DNA of 64,000 nucleotides from positions 1-64,000 of the forward strand of contig JAGXTF010000090.1 in the NCBI GenBank assembly GCA_018333525.1, given 5' to 3'. Source of the DNA: Bacteroidota bacterium (GTDB taxonomy: Bacteria > Bacteroidota > Bacteroidia > NS11-12g > UBA955). The notes under the pieces are model-generated. The model searched no databases, was not told the DNA's origin, and saw nothing but the letters and a program-made list of their open reading frames with translations. This document shows, piece after piece, positions 30,235 to 41,400 of the stretch. Both the position numbers and the translations under genes were made by a program. Every line of letters starts with the position of its first letter. The stretch's first letter is position 1.

Positions 30235-30672
30235 TCACCCTGGAGGTTGGTTCTCATGAATTTTATAAAGTGCCTGCAAACGGTTTTTTACTCCTAGCTT
30301 GGAGTAAATATTCGAAATATGTGTTTTTATGGTATTAATGGAAACATGCCGGGTATTTGCAATTTGAGAATTGCTTTGTCCGTTCGCCAGCATTTCCAAT
30401 ACTTCCGTTTCTGATTTACTTAAGCCAAATCTGTCTTTAATCAATTGGCTGTTAAAGCCCGGTCCGAAAATAGCCTGTCTGCGTTTTTGTAACTTATACC
30501 ATTCTCTGGCAACCCATATCCCGGCGCCGATAAAAACGACTCCTGTAAACAGGATGAACCATTCCGGCCTATAACTTTCTACCATCAAGAAATAAAAAAT
30601 AAGCCGACAACCAATAATTCCCGTAACACATACAATTACCAGATACAGTATGTAGTTTCTTACATATCTCAT
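30235..30672 (-). CDS. Membrane-anchored LuxR-type HTH regulator
   Basis: Two hydrophobic helices, then LSKSETEVLEMLANGQSNSQIANTRHVSINTIKTHISNIYSKLGVKNRLQAL. Confidence 0.85.
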   Translation of the reverse strand: MRYVRNYILYLVIVCVTGIIGCRLIFYFLMVESYRPEWFILFTGVVFIGAGIWVAREWYKLQKRRQAIFGPGFNSQLIKDRFGLSKSETEVLEMLANGQSNSQIANTRHVSINTIKTHISNIYSKLGVKNRLQALYKIHENQPPG

Positions 30673-30699
30673 ATAATATTAAATATTTGGGCTACTTAT

Positions 30700-31500
30700 T
30701 TAAAGAAACACTTTCATTTGACCGGCCATTTTTTCCGCTTCCCTGGAAGCTGCTATCGCATAATCTTCACCACCTGAGGCATAGAGTATGGAACGGGAAG
30801 CATTGACAAGCAAACCTACTTCTGAATTGATTCCGGCTTTACACACAGAATCCAGATCCCCACCCTGTGCTCCAACTCCCGGAACCAAAAGAAAATGATC
30901 CGGAATTAATTTCCGGATTACGGAAATATCTTCACTTCTGGTGGCTCCAACTACAAACATCAATTGGTCCGGATTTCCCCATTTACAAACCGTTTCAATC
31001 ACGCGCTCATAAAGCGCTTTTCCCTCTATTTGCAGCTTTTGAAAATCTTTATGCCCCGGATTGCTGGTTAATGCCAGACATATTACCCATTTATTAGGAA
31101 ACTCCAGAAACGGCCTGAGACTATCTTCTCCCATATAGGGAGCAACCGTAATCGCATCAAAATCCAAAGTTTCAAAAAATGCTTTGGCATACATGGAACT
31201 GGTATTGCCAATATCGCCTCTTTTGGCATCAGCTATCCTGAAACAATTGCCGGGAATTTGAGCCAGGGTTTCTTCCATCCAGCTCCAACCTTCTTTTCCA
31301 TATTGCTCATAAAAGGCAGTGTTGATTTTATATGCTGCAGAAAAGTCACTGGTTGCTTCAATAATTCCCTTATTAAACTGTATCAGTCCTTCTCCGTTTT
31401 TTTGAATATGCCTCGGCAGCTTGGCCATTTCCGTGTCCAACCCGGTACATAAAAAGCTCTGTTTATTTCGAATGGTATGAGACAACTGCAATCTGTCCAT
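30700..31500 (-). CDS. pyrF: Orotidine 5'-phosphate decarboxylase
   Basis: FLCTGLDTEMAKLPRH...FRIADAKRGDIGNTSSMYAKAFFETLDFDAITVAPYMGEDSLRPFLEF...LLVPGVGAQGGD. Confidence 0.93.
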   Translation of the reverse strand: MDRLQLSHTIRNKQSFLCTGLDTEMAKLPRHIQKNGEGLIQFNKGIIEATSDFSAAYKINTAFYEQYGKEGWSWMEETLAQIPGNCFRIADAKRGDIGNTSSMYAKAFFETLDFDAITVAPYMGEDSLRPFLEFPNKWVICLALTSNPGHKDFQKLQIEGKALYERVIETVCKWGNPDQLMFVVGATRSEDISVIRKLIPDHFLLVPGVGAQGGDLDSVCKAGINSEVGLLVNASRSILYASGGEDYAIAASREAEKMAGQMKVFL

Positions 31501-31594
31501 AGTGCAAAATTAAACCCTTAGCCCACTTTCCGGCCTTCCAATTTTCACGATACTGCAATTATTGTCAACCATGTATCAAATTCATAGTTGCAGA

Positions 31595-31625
31595 TTGTAA
31601 GCATCAGAGCGATTCGGTATCTTTG
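31595..31625 (+). promoter_or_regulatory. Predicted Bacteroidota promoter TTG-N20-TATCTTTG
   Basis: TTG 31595-31597 and TATCTTTG 31618-31625, immediately before ATG 31630. Confidence 0.5.
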
Positions 31626-31629
31626 TTAG

Positions 31630-34600
31630 ATGCGGAAATGGTGCCTATTTTTTATTCTTTTTTCATTGTGCAGGTTTACTCTCTTTTCTCAATATCTTAA
31701 AATAGGGGAGAGCAATTATCTTGGATCGGGCGGCGGACCTATGGTAAACTCAAACAACCTCGCGAATTATAACAGCAGGTTTGCTTATATTTTTCCTGCT
31801 TCTGTATTGGGAAATATGCAACACGGAGACACCATCAACAGCATTGAATTTACCCGCGAAGCAGGGCTTACCGTAAACAACAATTGCAACTTAAAAATCT
31901 ACCTGCGAAATACTACGCTCACAGATTACGGATCTTCTAATTTGCTATTTTCTTCCAGAACTGGCACAGCAACTTTGGTGTATGATCAAAACCCCGCAGC
32001 CGAAATCACCACATCAGAAGGATTCCAAAAAATTCCTTTTTACAACAATTTATTTTTTTTCGATACAACAAAAGGCAAAAATCTGGAACTTCTGGTGGAG
32101 TACAGCCAAACTGCAGTTCAACCGGCACGTATATATTGGTACTATGAAAATTCCACAACAGTTTCAGGTTATGCAATGTATCAAACCAAATATTATTTGG
32201 GAACTGCTTTAAACGATACATTAAAAACTTCTTCCGATAACCATCCCACAATTATTTTTAATTTTCCCAGATATGACCATGACATTGCACTGCTTAAATT
32301 ATATACGCTTGGGAAATTGCCTATCCCTTTAGGGAACCCGGATAGCGTAAAGGCAATGGTGCGAAATGTGGGTAAAAAACAACAATCGGCTGTAAAGGTA
32401 AAAACCTGGTCCAAAGGTTTTAATTCACAAGTGGATAGCAGTACTTTTTCTATTGGAACAGGGCAACAAATTTTCATCAATCTGCCGTCATTAAATCCAC
32501 AGAAAAAAGGGCTCGACACCGTTTATGCATGTATTTATGCAGACAATAATACCATTAACGATACGAGCATTTCCTACCGGCTTGGGAACGAAAATATTTA
32601 TTCTTATAAAGATGTTACTCAGCCCGCGGCACCCGGTGGCATTGGTTTTAATGGACAAACCGGTGATTTTGTAGGGAGATTTTTTAGCAACAAATCCAAA
32701 TCTATCAATCAGGTAACTGTGGAATTTGCAATTTCCGGCAGATCATTTAAAGTGGGAATTTGGGAGAGTAAAAGCTATGGAGAAGGCCCCGGAAATTTAA
32801 TTTATATAAGCGATTCTCTGGTTACAACTGCAGGCAAATATATTTTAAATCTCAAAAAACCTGTAAGTGTAAATGGTGCATTTTTCGTTGGGGTAAGACA
32901 ACTCAATGGAAACAATGTTGCTTTTGGATATCAGATTGAAGATATCGTTCGACCGAATACGTTTTACTATACTTCCCCGGCCGGAGATACCAATTGGGTG
33001 GATTTTCATCCGGATATTCCTTTTCGCTTTCTTATGGAACCAAGATTACAGGGAGATACAGATTTGACAGCGGTTTCGGCAGATTACCCCAAGGATACGC
33101 TTGACAAATATTCCATTTCATTGTTGGCACCACAGGGAACTATTTCCAATTTGGGAACAAAAGATTTATTGGATTCTTTTCCAGTCACCTGTGAAATTTT
33201 GTTTTCAGGAAAATCGGTTTATAAATTTACTTATCGGGATACCATGTCATCGGGCGTTAAAAGAACCTACACCTTTCCGAAAACTTTTGATCCCAAGAAT
33301 TTTGGAGAACATGAATTGTTAATTTATACGAGCCTTACTTCAGATCAAATTCGCGATAACGATACGGCAAGGAGAAAATTTTATGTAGGTGTTAAAAATG
33401 ATGCGATGGTGGCAACCGTTTACGAACCTGCAAATAATGCCATATTGGAATGTTTTGTGGACACCATACAGCCGGTTGCAACCATTCAGAATCCATCCTA
33501 TAACGATATAAATACTGTAGTTGCCCGTTGTAAAATTGTGAAGGGGAATACCATTTTATACAACAGAACGCAAACCATTAATTTGCCCAAATTCAATAGC
33601 AGAATATTGGTATGGCCCACGTATAAATGCAACGATACCGGTAAATTACGGGTAATATATACCACAGAATATTCTTTGGATGTATTTAAAGCAAATGATA
33701 CACAAATACGGAATGTAACTGTAGTTAAATCCTACGATGCAGGGGTGGATTCCATTGCATTGCCGGATAAAAATAAATTTTATGTTGCCGGAGTCGCATT
33801 TAAACCGTCCATCAGAACGTATAATGACGGGATTTTAGACGCAGCAAATACCCAGGCTATTATTAATATTTTCAGTAATTATACAACCTATACTTACGCG
33901 GATACAGTTTCATTTACCATCGACGCAAAAACGCAGTATTTTGCACAGTTTAAAAAGTTCTTTAAACCGGATAAAAATGGGATTTATACATTGGTTGTAA
34001 AACTGTTTCATCCATCGGATAATGTACATTGGAACGACAGTTTGAGAATTAAATTCAATGTTGGATATCCATACGATTATTTATCCAAACAAATTGTTTA
34101 TCCTGTTTCAAGCGACACACTGAGCGTGGGCGGCGGTCCTTACCAGGTTAAAACAAAAATCAAAAACAATGGATTTATTCGCAATTCTGATCTGGTTCCT
34201 GTAATATGTCAAATTTGGAGAAATAACATTCGCATTTACCAGGATATTAAAACATTAAATCTGGATACAGGTATTCAATTTGATTTGGATTTTTCCAATA
34301 ATTTTAATCCCTTGAATTCGGGCAAACACAAGGTGGTAATGTTTACCAATTATGTGTCGGATGTCAATCGCAAAAACGATACATTGACTTCTGAATTTTG
34401 GGTCAAGGTTGGAAGAGATGCCTATGCTTCCGATATTGATACACCTGTAGCCAATTGGCTTTACGAAGCCCGGACTTCCGTCATTCCTTTCAAAGCGGAA
34501 ATCACCAATGCCGGTAATTTAAAAATGGCCCAGATTAGGGTATATGTCGATGTTTTTTATAAAGGTAAACTGGTTTTTACTGATAAAAAAGACGACTCTT

Positions 34601-35349
34601 TAAATGCATTTCAAGTCAAAAATATTTTGTTTGGAAAGACATTTATTCCTCAGGACACTGGCAAATACCAGTTATTGGTCTATACCTATGCAGCCGATGA
34701 TCAGAATATTTATAACGACACATTTTTTGGCGAATTTCAGGTTGTAAAAAAATACGATGCTGCAGCATTTTTATGGCAAAAACCCACCTCAGGCAGTACA
34801 TTTATAGAGGGAACTGCCTGGTTAAAACCGACAATTGCAGTTTTAAATGCAGGTATGGATACAGCAACTCATGTGAGTGGTACCGTATATTTTACCATAG
34901 AAAAAACAACAGGAGGATTGGTTTTTAGTGATTCTGGTTCGTTTTCGAATATTAAATATGCAGATACTACTTCGGTTTCTACATCGGATAGCTGGCAAAT
35001 GAATATAGTAGGTATATACAAGGCCAGAGTAATTGTAAAAGCGAATGATGCTTTCCCTGAAAATGATACACTTTGGACAGTATTTGAAATACAGACAAAT
35101 AGCGTTACAGACGTGCACTCAAAGTATTTTAAAATTCAGCCAAACCCAGTTTCCGATTTAATGACAATAATTCTCCATGACAATTTGGAAATCAAAGAAT
35201 ATCATTTGTTGGATCAGACCGGCAAGCAAATGACCATGAATTGGAAATCGGAAAATGTTGCCGATTTATCAAATCTGGCTCCCGGGATTTATACCATACA
35301 ACTGGTTACCAATTTGGGAATATTCAGTGAACGAATTGTGCATCCTTAA
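31630..35349 (+). CDS. Large secreted T9SS cargo with tandem CARDB-like domains
   Basis: Signal peptide; repeated beta-sandwich units ending in ..NDT...F.V.. (RDNDTARRKFYVGV, KANDTQIRNVTVV, WNDSLRIKFNVG, RKNDTLTSEFWVKV, YNDTFFGEFQVV); C-terminal sorting domain FKIQPNPVSDLMTI...LSNLAPGIYTIQLVTNLGIFSERIVHP. Confidence 0.85.
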   Translation: MRKWCLFFILFSLCRFTLFSQYLKIGESNYLGSGGGPMVNSNNLANYNSRFAYIFPASVLGNMQHGDTINSIEFTREAGLTVNNNCNLKIYLRNTTLTDYGSSNLLFSSRTGTATLVYDQNPAAEITTSEGFQKIPFYNNLFFFDTTKGKNLELLVEYSQTAVQPARIYWYYENSTTVSGYAMYQTKYYLGTALNDTLKTSSDNHPTIIFNFPRYDHDIALLKLYTLGKLPIPLGNPDSVKAMVRNVGKKQQSAVKVKTWSKGFNSQVDSSTFSIGTGQQIFINLPSLNPQKKGLDTVYACIYADNNTINDTSISYRLGNENIYSYKDVTQPAAPGGIGFNGQTGDFVGRFFSNKSKSINQVTVEFAISGRSFKVGIWESKSYGEGPGNLIYISDSLVTTAGKYILNLKKPVSVNGAFFVGVRQLNGNNVAFGYQIEDIVRPNTFYYTSPAGDTNWVDFHPDIPFRFLMEPRLQGDTDLTAVSADYPKDTLDKYSISLLAPQGTISNLGTKDLLDSFPVTCEILFSGKSVYKFTYRDTMSSGVKRTYTFPKTFDPKNFGEHELLIYTSLTSDQIRDNDTARRKFYVGVKNDAMVATVYEPANNAILECFVDTIQPVATIQNPSYNDINTVVARCKIVKGNTILYNRTQTINLPKFNSRILVWPTYKCNDTGKLRVIYTTEYSLDVFKANDTQIRNVTVVKSYDAGVDSIALPDKNKFYVAGVAFKPSIRTYNDGILDAANTQAIINIFSNYTTYTYADTVSFTIDAKTQYFAQFKKFFKPDKNGIYTLVVKLFHPSDNVHWNDSLRIKFNVGYPYDYLSKQIVYPVSSDTLSVGGGPYQVKTKIKNNGFIRNSDLVPVICQIWRNNIRIYQDIKTLNLDTGIQFDLDFSNNFNPLNSGKHKVVMFTNYVSDVNRKNDTLTSEFWVKVGRDAYASDIDTPVANWLYEARTSVIPFKAEITNAGNLKMAQIRVYVDVFYKGKLVFTDKKDDSLNAFQVKNILFGKTFIPQDTGKYQLLVYTYAADDQNIYNDTFFGEFQVVKKYDAAAFLWQKPTSGSTFIEGTAWLKPTIAVLNAGMDTATHVSGTVYFTIEKTTGGLVFSDSGSFSNIKYADTTSVSTSDSWQMNIVGIYKARVIVKANDAFPENDTLWTVFEIQTNSVTDVHSKYFKIQPNPVSDLMTIILHDNLEIKEYHLLDQTGKQMTMNWKSENVADLSNLAPGIYTIQLVTNLGIFSERIVHP

Positions 35350-35452
35350 GTTATAATTGTATTATCTGGTAATCCGATGAATTGAAAATACAAGTATTTT
35401 CGCGATACTTCTCAATAATTATTTGGAATATTAATTTAGCATTTGATTGAAT

Positions 35453-38400
35453 ATGAACAACTTAATGCCTTATTTAGACCCTTTTTTCTATAGTATTCGA
35501 AACAAGGCACATTTATTTTTAATTCTCTGGCTGATTCATGTGTTACCTCAAAGGCTTGGGGCACAGCAAATCACCGGACTTTCTGCAAATTATGCAGGTG
35601 TTGGAGACACCATTCGAATTAAAGGTCATAATTTTAGCAAATCTGTAAACTATTACGTTTTACTGGGTACTGCCAAACAGAATGTAATAAAAACGGATAC
35701 CAATTACCTTGAAATCCGGATACAATCCGGATTTGCCTATTCACCGGTTTCAGTGGTGGATAGCTCCAATAAAAAGAGCTTGCACTGTGGTTTATTTCTT
35801 GTTCCAAAATCTCGGGTACCGTATGATACTGCATTTACCGGGCGGTCATTTACAAATCCCAGAACGGCATTTTACATGTCGAGTTTCACAAGAGCTGCTG
35901 AGTTGAATAATGATGGATTGATGGACATGATTTCGGGATCAGGTAGCGATTTGAATATTTGGTTTAATACAGGAAATCCGGATAGTGCATTCGATATCAA
36001 TCAATTTAACAGAATTTCCATAAATAAAAAGAAATCAATTCTCGATCTGTTCGTGTACGACTTTGATTTGGATGGACGGAGTGATTTGTTCATAGAAGTG
36101 GATTCATTCATCTATGTTTATAAGGGGATAAAAAATGGAATATTTACAAAGTATCAGGTTCAGGATACCATTAGATATCGTTCAGCGGGTGCAAGCAGGT
36201 TTAATCTGTCAGATCCGAACAATGATGGCAAACCGGATATATTTTTATCCAATATTGCAACAGACGGAATCCAGTATTTTCAAAATATTTCCAACACATC
36301 CAGAATTAATTTTAGCGATCCAACAGAAATAAAACTAAGAGCAAAGCGAAAATACTATGCCGGTCAGATGTTGGATCTCAATTCAGATGGCCTTTTGGAT
36401 GTTGTTGTGCGATATGGCAACGATAGTTTGTATTGGTATAATGGCAAATACAGTTCAGGAAGTTACAGCTTTACTGCAAGGGATTCTGCATATATTCCTG
36501 GAGTTGGATTACAGTTTTTAATGGATATGGACCGGGACGGGAATCCTGATTTTGTGTATTCAAAAGCAGGATCTATGAATCAGGATTCTATAGCTGTGAT
36601 ATTTGATTTAACCGGACCCGCATCGCGATTTTCTTCCCGAAAAACGCAGGTTTCTTATTTGGGAACCATTCTTCCGCATTATGGCATAGGAGATATCTGT
36701 AATAGCGGCAAACCTGCATTTTCTGGCGGTGGCACAAAGGAAATGGTGTATTCGGATACCGGGAAATCGCTGAAATACTTTTCTAAAAATCTGGGTATTT
36801 TGCCTTCGGGATATTATTTGTCTGATCAGTATTTGATAGATTATAATAATGATGGACTGCTGGACATGCTCTATTACCAGGGAGGATATGGAATATTTAG
36901 AAAAGGAATTCGACAGATTCCAAATGTGTATCCAAACAAAATATTATTAATTTCGGATAGTTCTCAAAACCAAATTTACGATACTGTTCGCATAACCAAT
37001 AAAAGTGATCTGAATTTGCAAATTGATTCCATTTATAATCCTTCATCGGTTTTTCTTACCCGTTTCGATGGATCCAAACTCAAAACCCCGTTTTCATTAT
37101 CTAAAGACAGCAATTTGTTGGTGAGAGTGGTTTATAATACCATGAATCCCGATGTTAAGGGAGATATATCTTTCAAAATAAATGGATATGGTCCGTACAA
37201 ACTGCTACAAATTGCCACCAGTCATATCTCCAAAAGAATGATAATAAACTCCGCAAATAAATACTACTGCAACAGAGGAGATACGATCATTATCCGTGGT
37301 GCAAATTTTAGAAATGGGGGAAAGAATTGTGTAGTGAAATGGAATGAGATTGTAACATTTCCATTTAGCGGCAGTGATTCTGTTTTATATGTGAAAGTCC
37401 CCGGTACATTTGGCCAGTGTAATGTAACGATTACAGACACCTTGCGCAATATTATGTGCAGTGCTCCTTTTACTGTTTATTTGGGATTTTCCGGAAAAAA
37501 AACCCAATGGTATAATGGTAATGAATTTAAATTGGCAAAAATGCGCGGAGGGAATACTATTCCGAATAAAACGTATTTTTTAAAATCCCCGGAATTTGGC
37601 ACTCCCGATTTTTTGTTTGTACACCAAATGTCAATGGATACTGTTGCTGCAGTGCATGTTCGCAATGGTCTTTTGGGCGATACAGGTGAATTGTATGTGG
37701 AGTATGTGAAAAATAAATTTGGTGCTAAATACCAAAAGTTTCAGGGAATGGATATGAATTATGACGGCAGAATGGACCTTGTTTATGGCGATTTTATGGC
37801 TTCCCTGAACAGAAGCAAAACATACAATAGATTTTTGACAGGAGCCAACGATACTTTTAAATATGCCAAATACCCGGGCAGTGACTTTGTAGCAGCAGAT
37901 CTGGACGGAGATGGATTTCCTGAATTTGCTTCGCACAGTGAAAACCTTCCTGCATTGGTTATATTTCATACAGGAGATCCCATGAAACCGGGCTTAAATA
38001 ATTTTCATTATGAAGTGGCCAGCGATAGTATAAATTACACCAAACCCGCTTTTGTATTTGTAAACATTTTAGGGGATGCCAAACCTGAATTAATTTGTAT
38101 TGCCAATGATAAATTAAAGGTATTTCCAAATAATAGCCGATTGGGAAAGGTGATGTTTGGCGCACCAACTTCTTTTAAAAAATCCGTCGGCGGCTTTAAG
38201 CTGGGCGATTATAATGCCGATGGCCGTATGGATATATATTTTATTAACCAGGATTCTTTCATCCATATTTGGGTGAATAATTCAACAGGAACACCTTCTT
38301 TTAATCAGAAAAAGATAAAATTAAATACCATTTTTCATTATGCCGAAATGGGCGATTTTAATGGGGATGGGCGAATGGATTTTGATGCCAATTCCAATTA

Positions 38401-41400
38401 TGGCAGTCAGGGCTATATGTTGATTCAGTCTGCATCATCAGCAGATTCATTTTATTACATCAAACACAATTTAAATGGTTGGCCCAGTGGAATTACAGAT
38501 ATCAATGACGACGGTTATCCTGATTTATACCGCGCTGGTACAAACTTTTATACCAACAATTGTTGCAGGGTATATCTGGGTAACAAATGGCCGCAACTCT
38601 TATATGCAGATTCTCTCGGGAAAATAATCTCAGATACTTTTTCAATTGTTAATAAAGGAAATTTTGAAACCGAGATCGATACCATAAGAGTGCCAAATTG
38701 GTTAAGTCTGAAAAGTTTTTCAGGCCAAAATGTAAGTTTCCCTTTCATATTGAAAAAAGACTCTGTGCGGGTATTTCGAATCTCGCATACTTTAAATCAG
38801 ATTTACAGATCCGGAAACGTGGAGATTTCTGTTAAAACCTGCAATTATGTTCGCAAGCTTCTGGTGGAAGCCATGTATAAAAAGAACATCACATTGGATT
38901 CCTTATCTGTAAACCGGGTGAGGCCCGGAGACACAGTTTCGCTTTACGGACGCAACATTGATACAGGGAGAAACCATTTGGTATTGATGAACGGGTTTTA
39001 TTGTAAAGTTGTATTTAGGGCTCAGAATCACCTCAAATTTGTAGTCCCATTTGGAGCCATTACCGATTATGTGGAAGTAATGGATACTTTAACAAAAACA
39101 GTGGCATTTGGGCCGAATTTGTTAAATGTAATCGCGATAAATAACACCGGAACCTTAAAAAGAGAATTTTTTGGTGCTGAGTATAAATTAAAAGACCCTA
39201 GTCCATATAAATTATTTTTAGGAACCATAGATCTGAATAATGATGGAAATCCGGATTTGAGGGGCATAGCCTCAGGAACAACCTATACAAATTCATCTGT
39301 ATTATCTAAAAATATAAAACCCGGAATAAATCCGGTTTTTGAAACCAGAGGGGGTGGAGAATTTTGGGGTAATGCAGGAACTCAGGATATGCCCCACCAA
39401 TTCAGAGATCTCAATGCAGATGGATATATTGATGCTTCGTTTTATGTAAATCCATTTCATGGTTCATATCCAAAACCAATTGCATATATCCGGACAGAAT
39501 TGGGGCCGCCATATTCTCCCTCATCCAGCTTTTTTGGAAGCGGGCATCAGGGAGAGGTAAATAACAATGTACAAAGTATCACTGTACAGGATTTGAATAA
39601 AGATGGTCTGGCGGATATGCTTTGGGGGAAACCCACGGATAGCATGCTTGCATCTACCTATTCACCTTTTTATTTTGGAAACAGAAAAACAAGTAAATAT
39701 GGTGAGGCATTTAAATTCTACGGAAACAAAGTTGGAACTGTGAGCAATATGGCTTACAGGTTTGCTGATTTTAATGGAGACGGAAGAGTGGATATTGTAG
39801 CAGTACGTAAAATGATTGTTCCTAAAGAAAGGCGGTATACCTTCTTTAGAAATAACGCTTCCCCTGCAAAATTTCAATTTGATTCGGCATTTGCAATATC
39901 ATGCAATGACTCTCTGGAAATGTTTCCCATTGTGAATGATTTTAATGATGATGGGAAACAGGATATTATGTTCTTGTCTGGACGTTATAAACAAGGGGTG
40001 GTTTACATTAATAATTCATCTGGAGATACATTCCGATTTCAGAAAAAAACCGTAAAAATCAATCGCAATATTTCCTTGCAATATGGATTTGTTATTGCCG
40101 ATATTAATGGAGACAGAAAATTGGATCTTGCATGTATTAAAACCAATCTGATCAATAAAATTAAAGATACCATTATGATATTCGAAAACACATCGGATAC
40201 CGGGTATTCCTTTAATAATTTAATTGAAATGGAGATGAGCAAAACCCCACGGGCAATAGGTTATGGTGATGTAGATGCAGATGGAACTCCCGACTTGTTT
40301 GTCACTTTCACCAATGGAGATTATTCCATATTCCGTGGCTCCAAAATGCAGTTTTATTCAAACCCGGATTCAATCGTTCTCAATAATATCCGATCTTACG
40401 TTTATTACACCAAAACAGTAAACCTTATATCCAATGGGTTGGATTCCCTGGTGCTGGATTCCATGAAAATTCCTTATGAATTGAAATGTTATAATCTCAC
40501 CGCGTTTAAAAAGGGAGCGCCGGATTCCTTGTTGCATTTTCCAATAAAAATGAAACCAAAGGATACCATACAAATTCGCGTGGCATATCAGACAATCAGA
40601 AATGTAAATGTGGATTCTGCGATTTATGTGCATATCCATAACATGAGCCAGCCATATAGGATTCCTTTTATAACAAACGGGAAACTGATGTACAAACTCA
40701 CCTGGAATCCGGATAAATTTGAATTTAAAAATACCGGTTTAAATTCCGAAGTAACTGCCAAATGGAAAATTTGGAACAAAGGAGTTGCAAATGCAATAGT
40801 CTCTAAAGTGGTGTATACGGGAAATACACAATTTAAAGTGGATACGGTGTTGAACAGAACACTCAAACCGGGGGACAGTATTTCCCTGAATGTAAAATAT
40901 AAAACAACCACTACAGATAGCCATAGCGGGTATTTTGTGGTAACTATTAAAGATACCAGTCTTTTGGTTAAAATACCACTCAAAGGGAATGGAGTTGGAG
41001 GTGCTATCAAATACAGAGATACACTGGACTTTAAAAACAAAACCATTGGATTCACGTATTACGACAGCTTGTATCTTTGGAACAAAGGGAATGATACATT
41101 GAGATTTTCTTCCTGGAGATACACCGGAAGTCCGTATTATGTAGTGCAGGATTCGGCGGTGTTAAAAAATCTGAAACTGCCACCCGGGCAAAAACAAAAA
41201 TTGAGATTTGCATTTAAACCACTTGCATTGGCTGATCAATGGTCCTATGTAATTCTGAAGCATAACGGATACCCTGATTCCACTATCATTTGGCTAAAGG
41301 GAAAAGGAATGGCAAAATATATGGCTTCTGATACTTTCCTTAATTTGGGGAATGTTCTTTATAACACCCTCGGTTCTAAAAAGCTAAGAATCTATAATAA

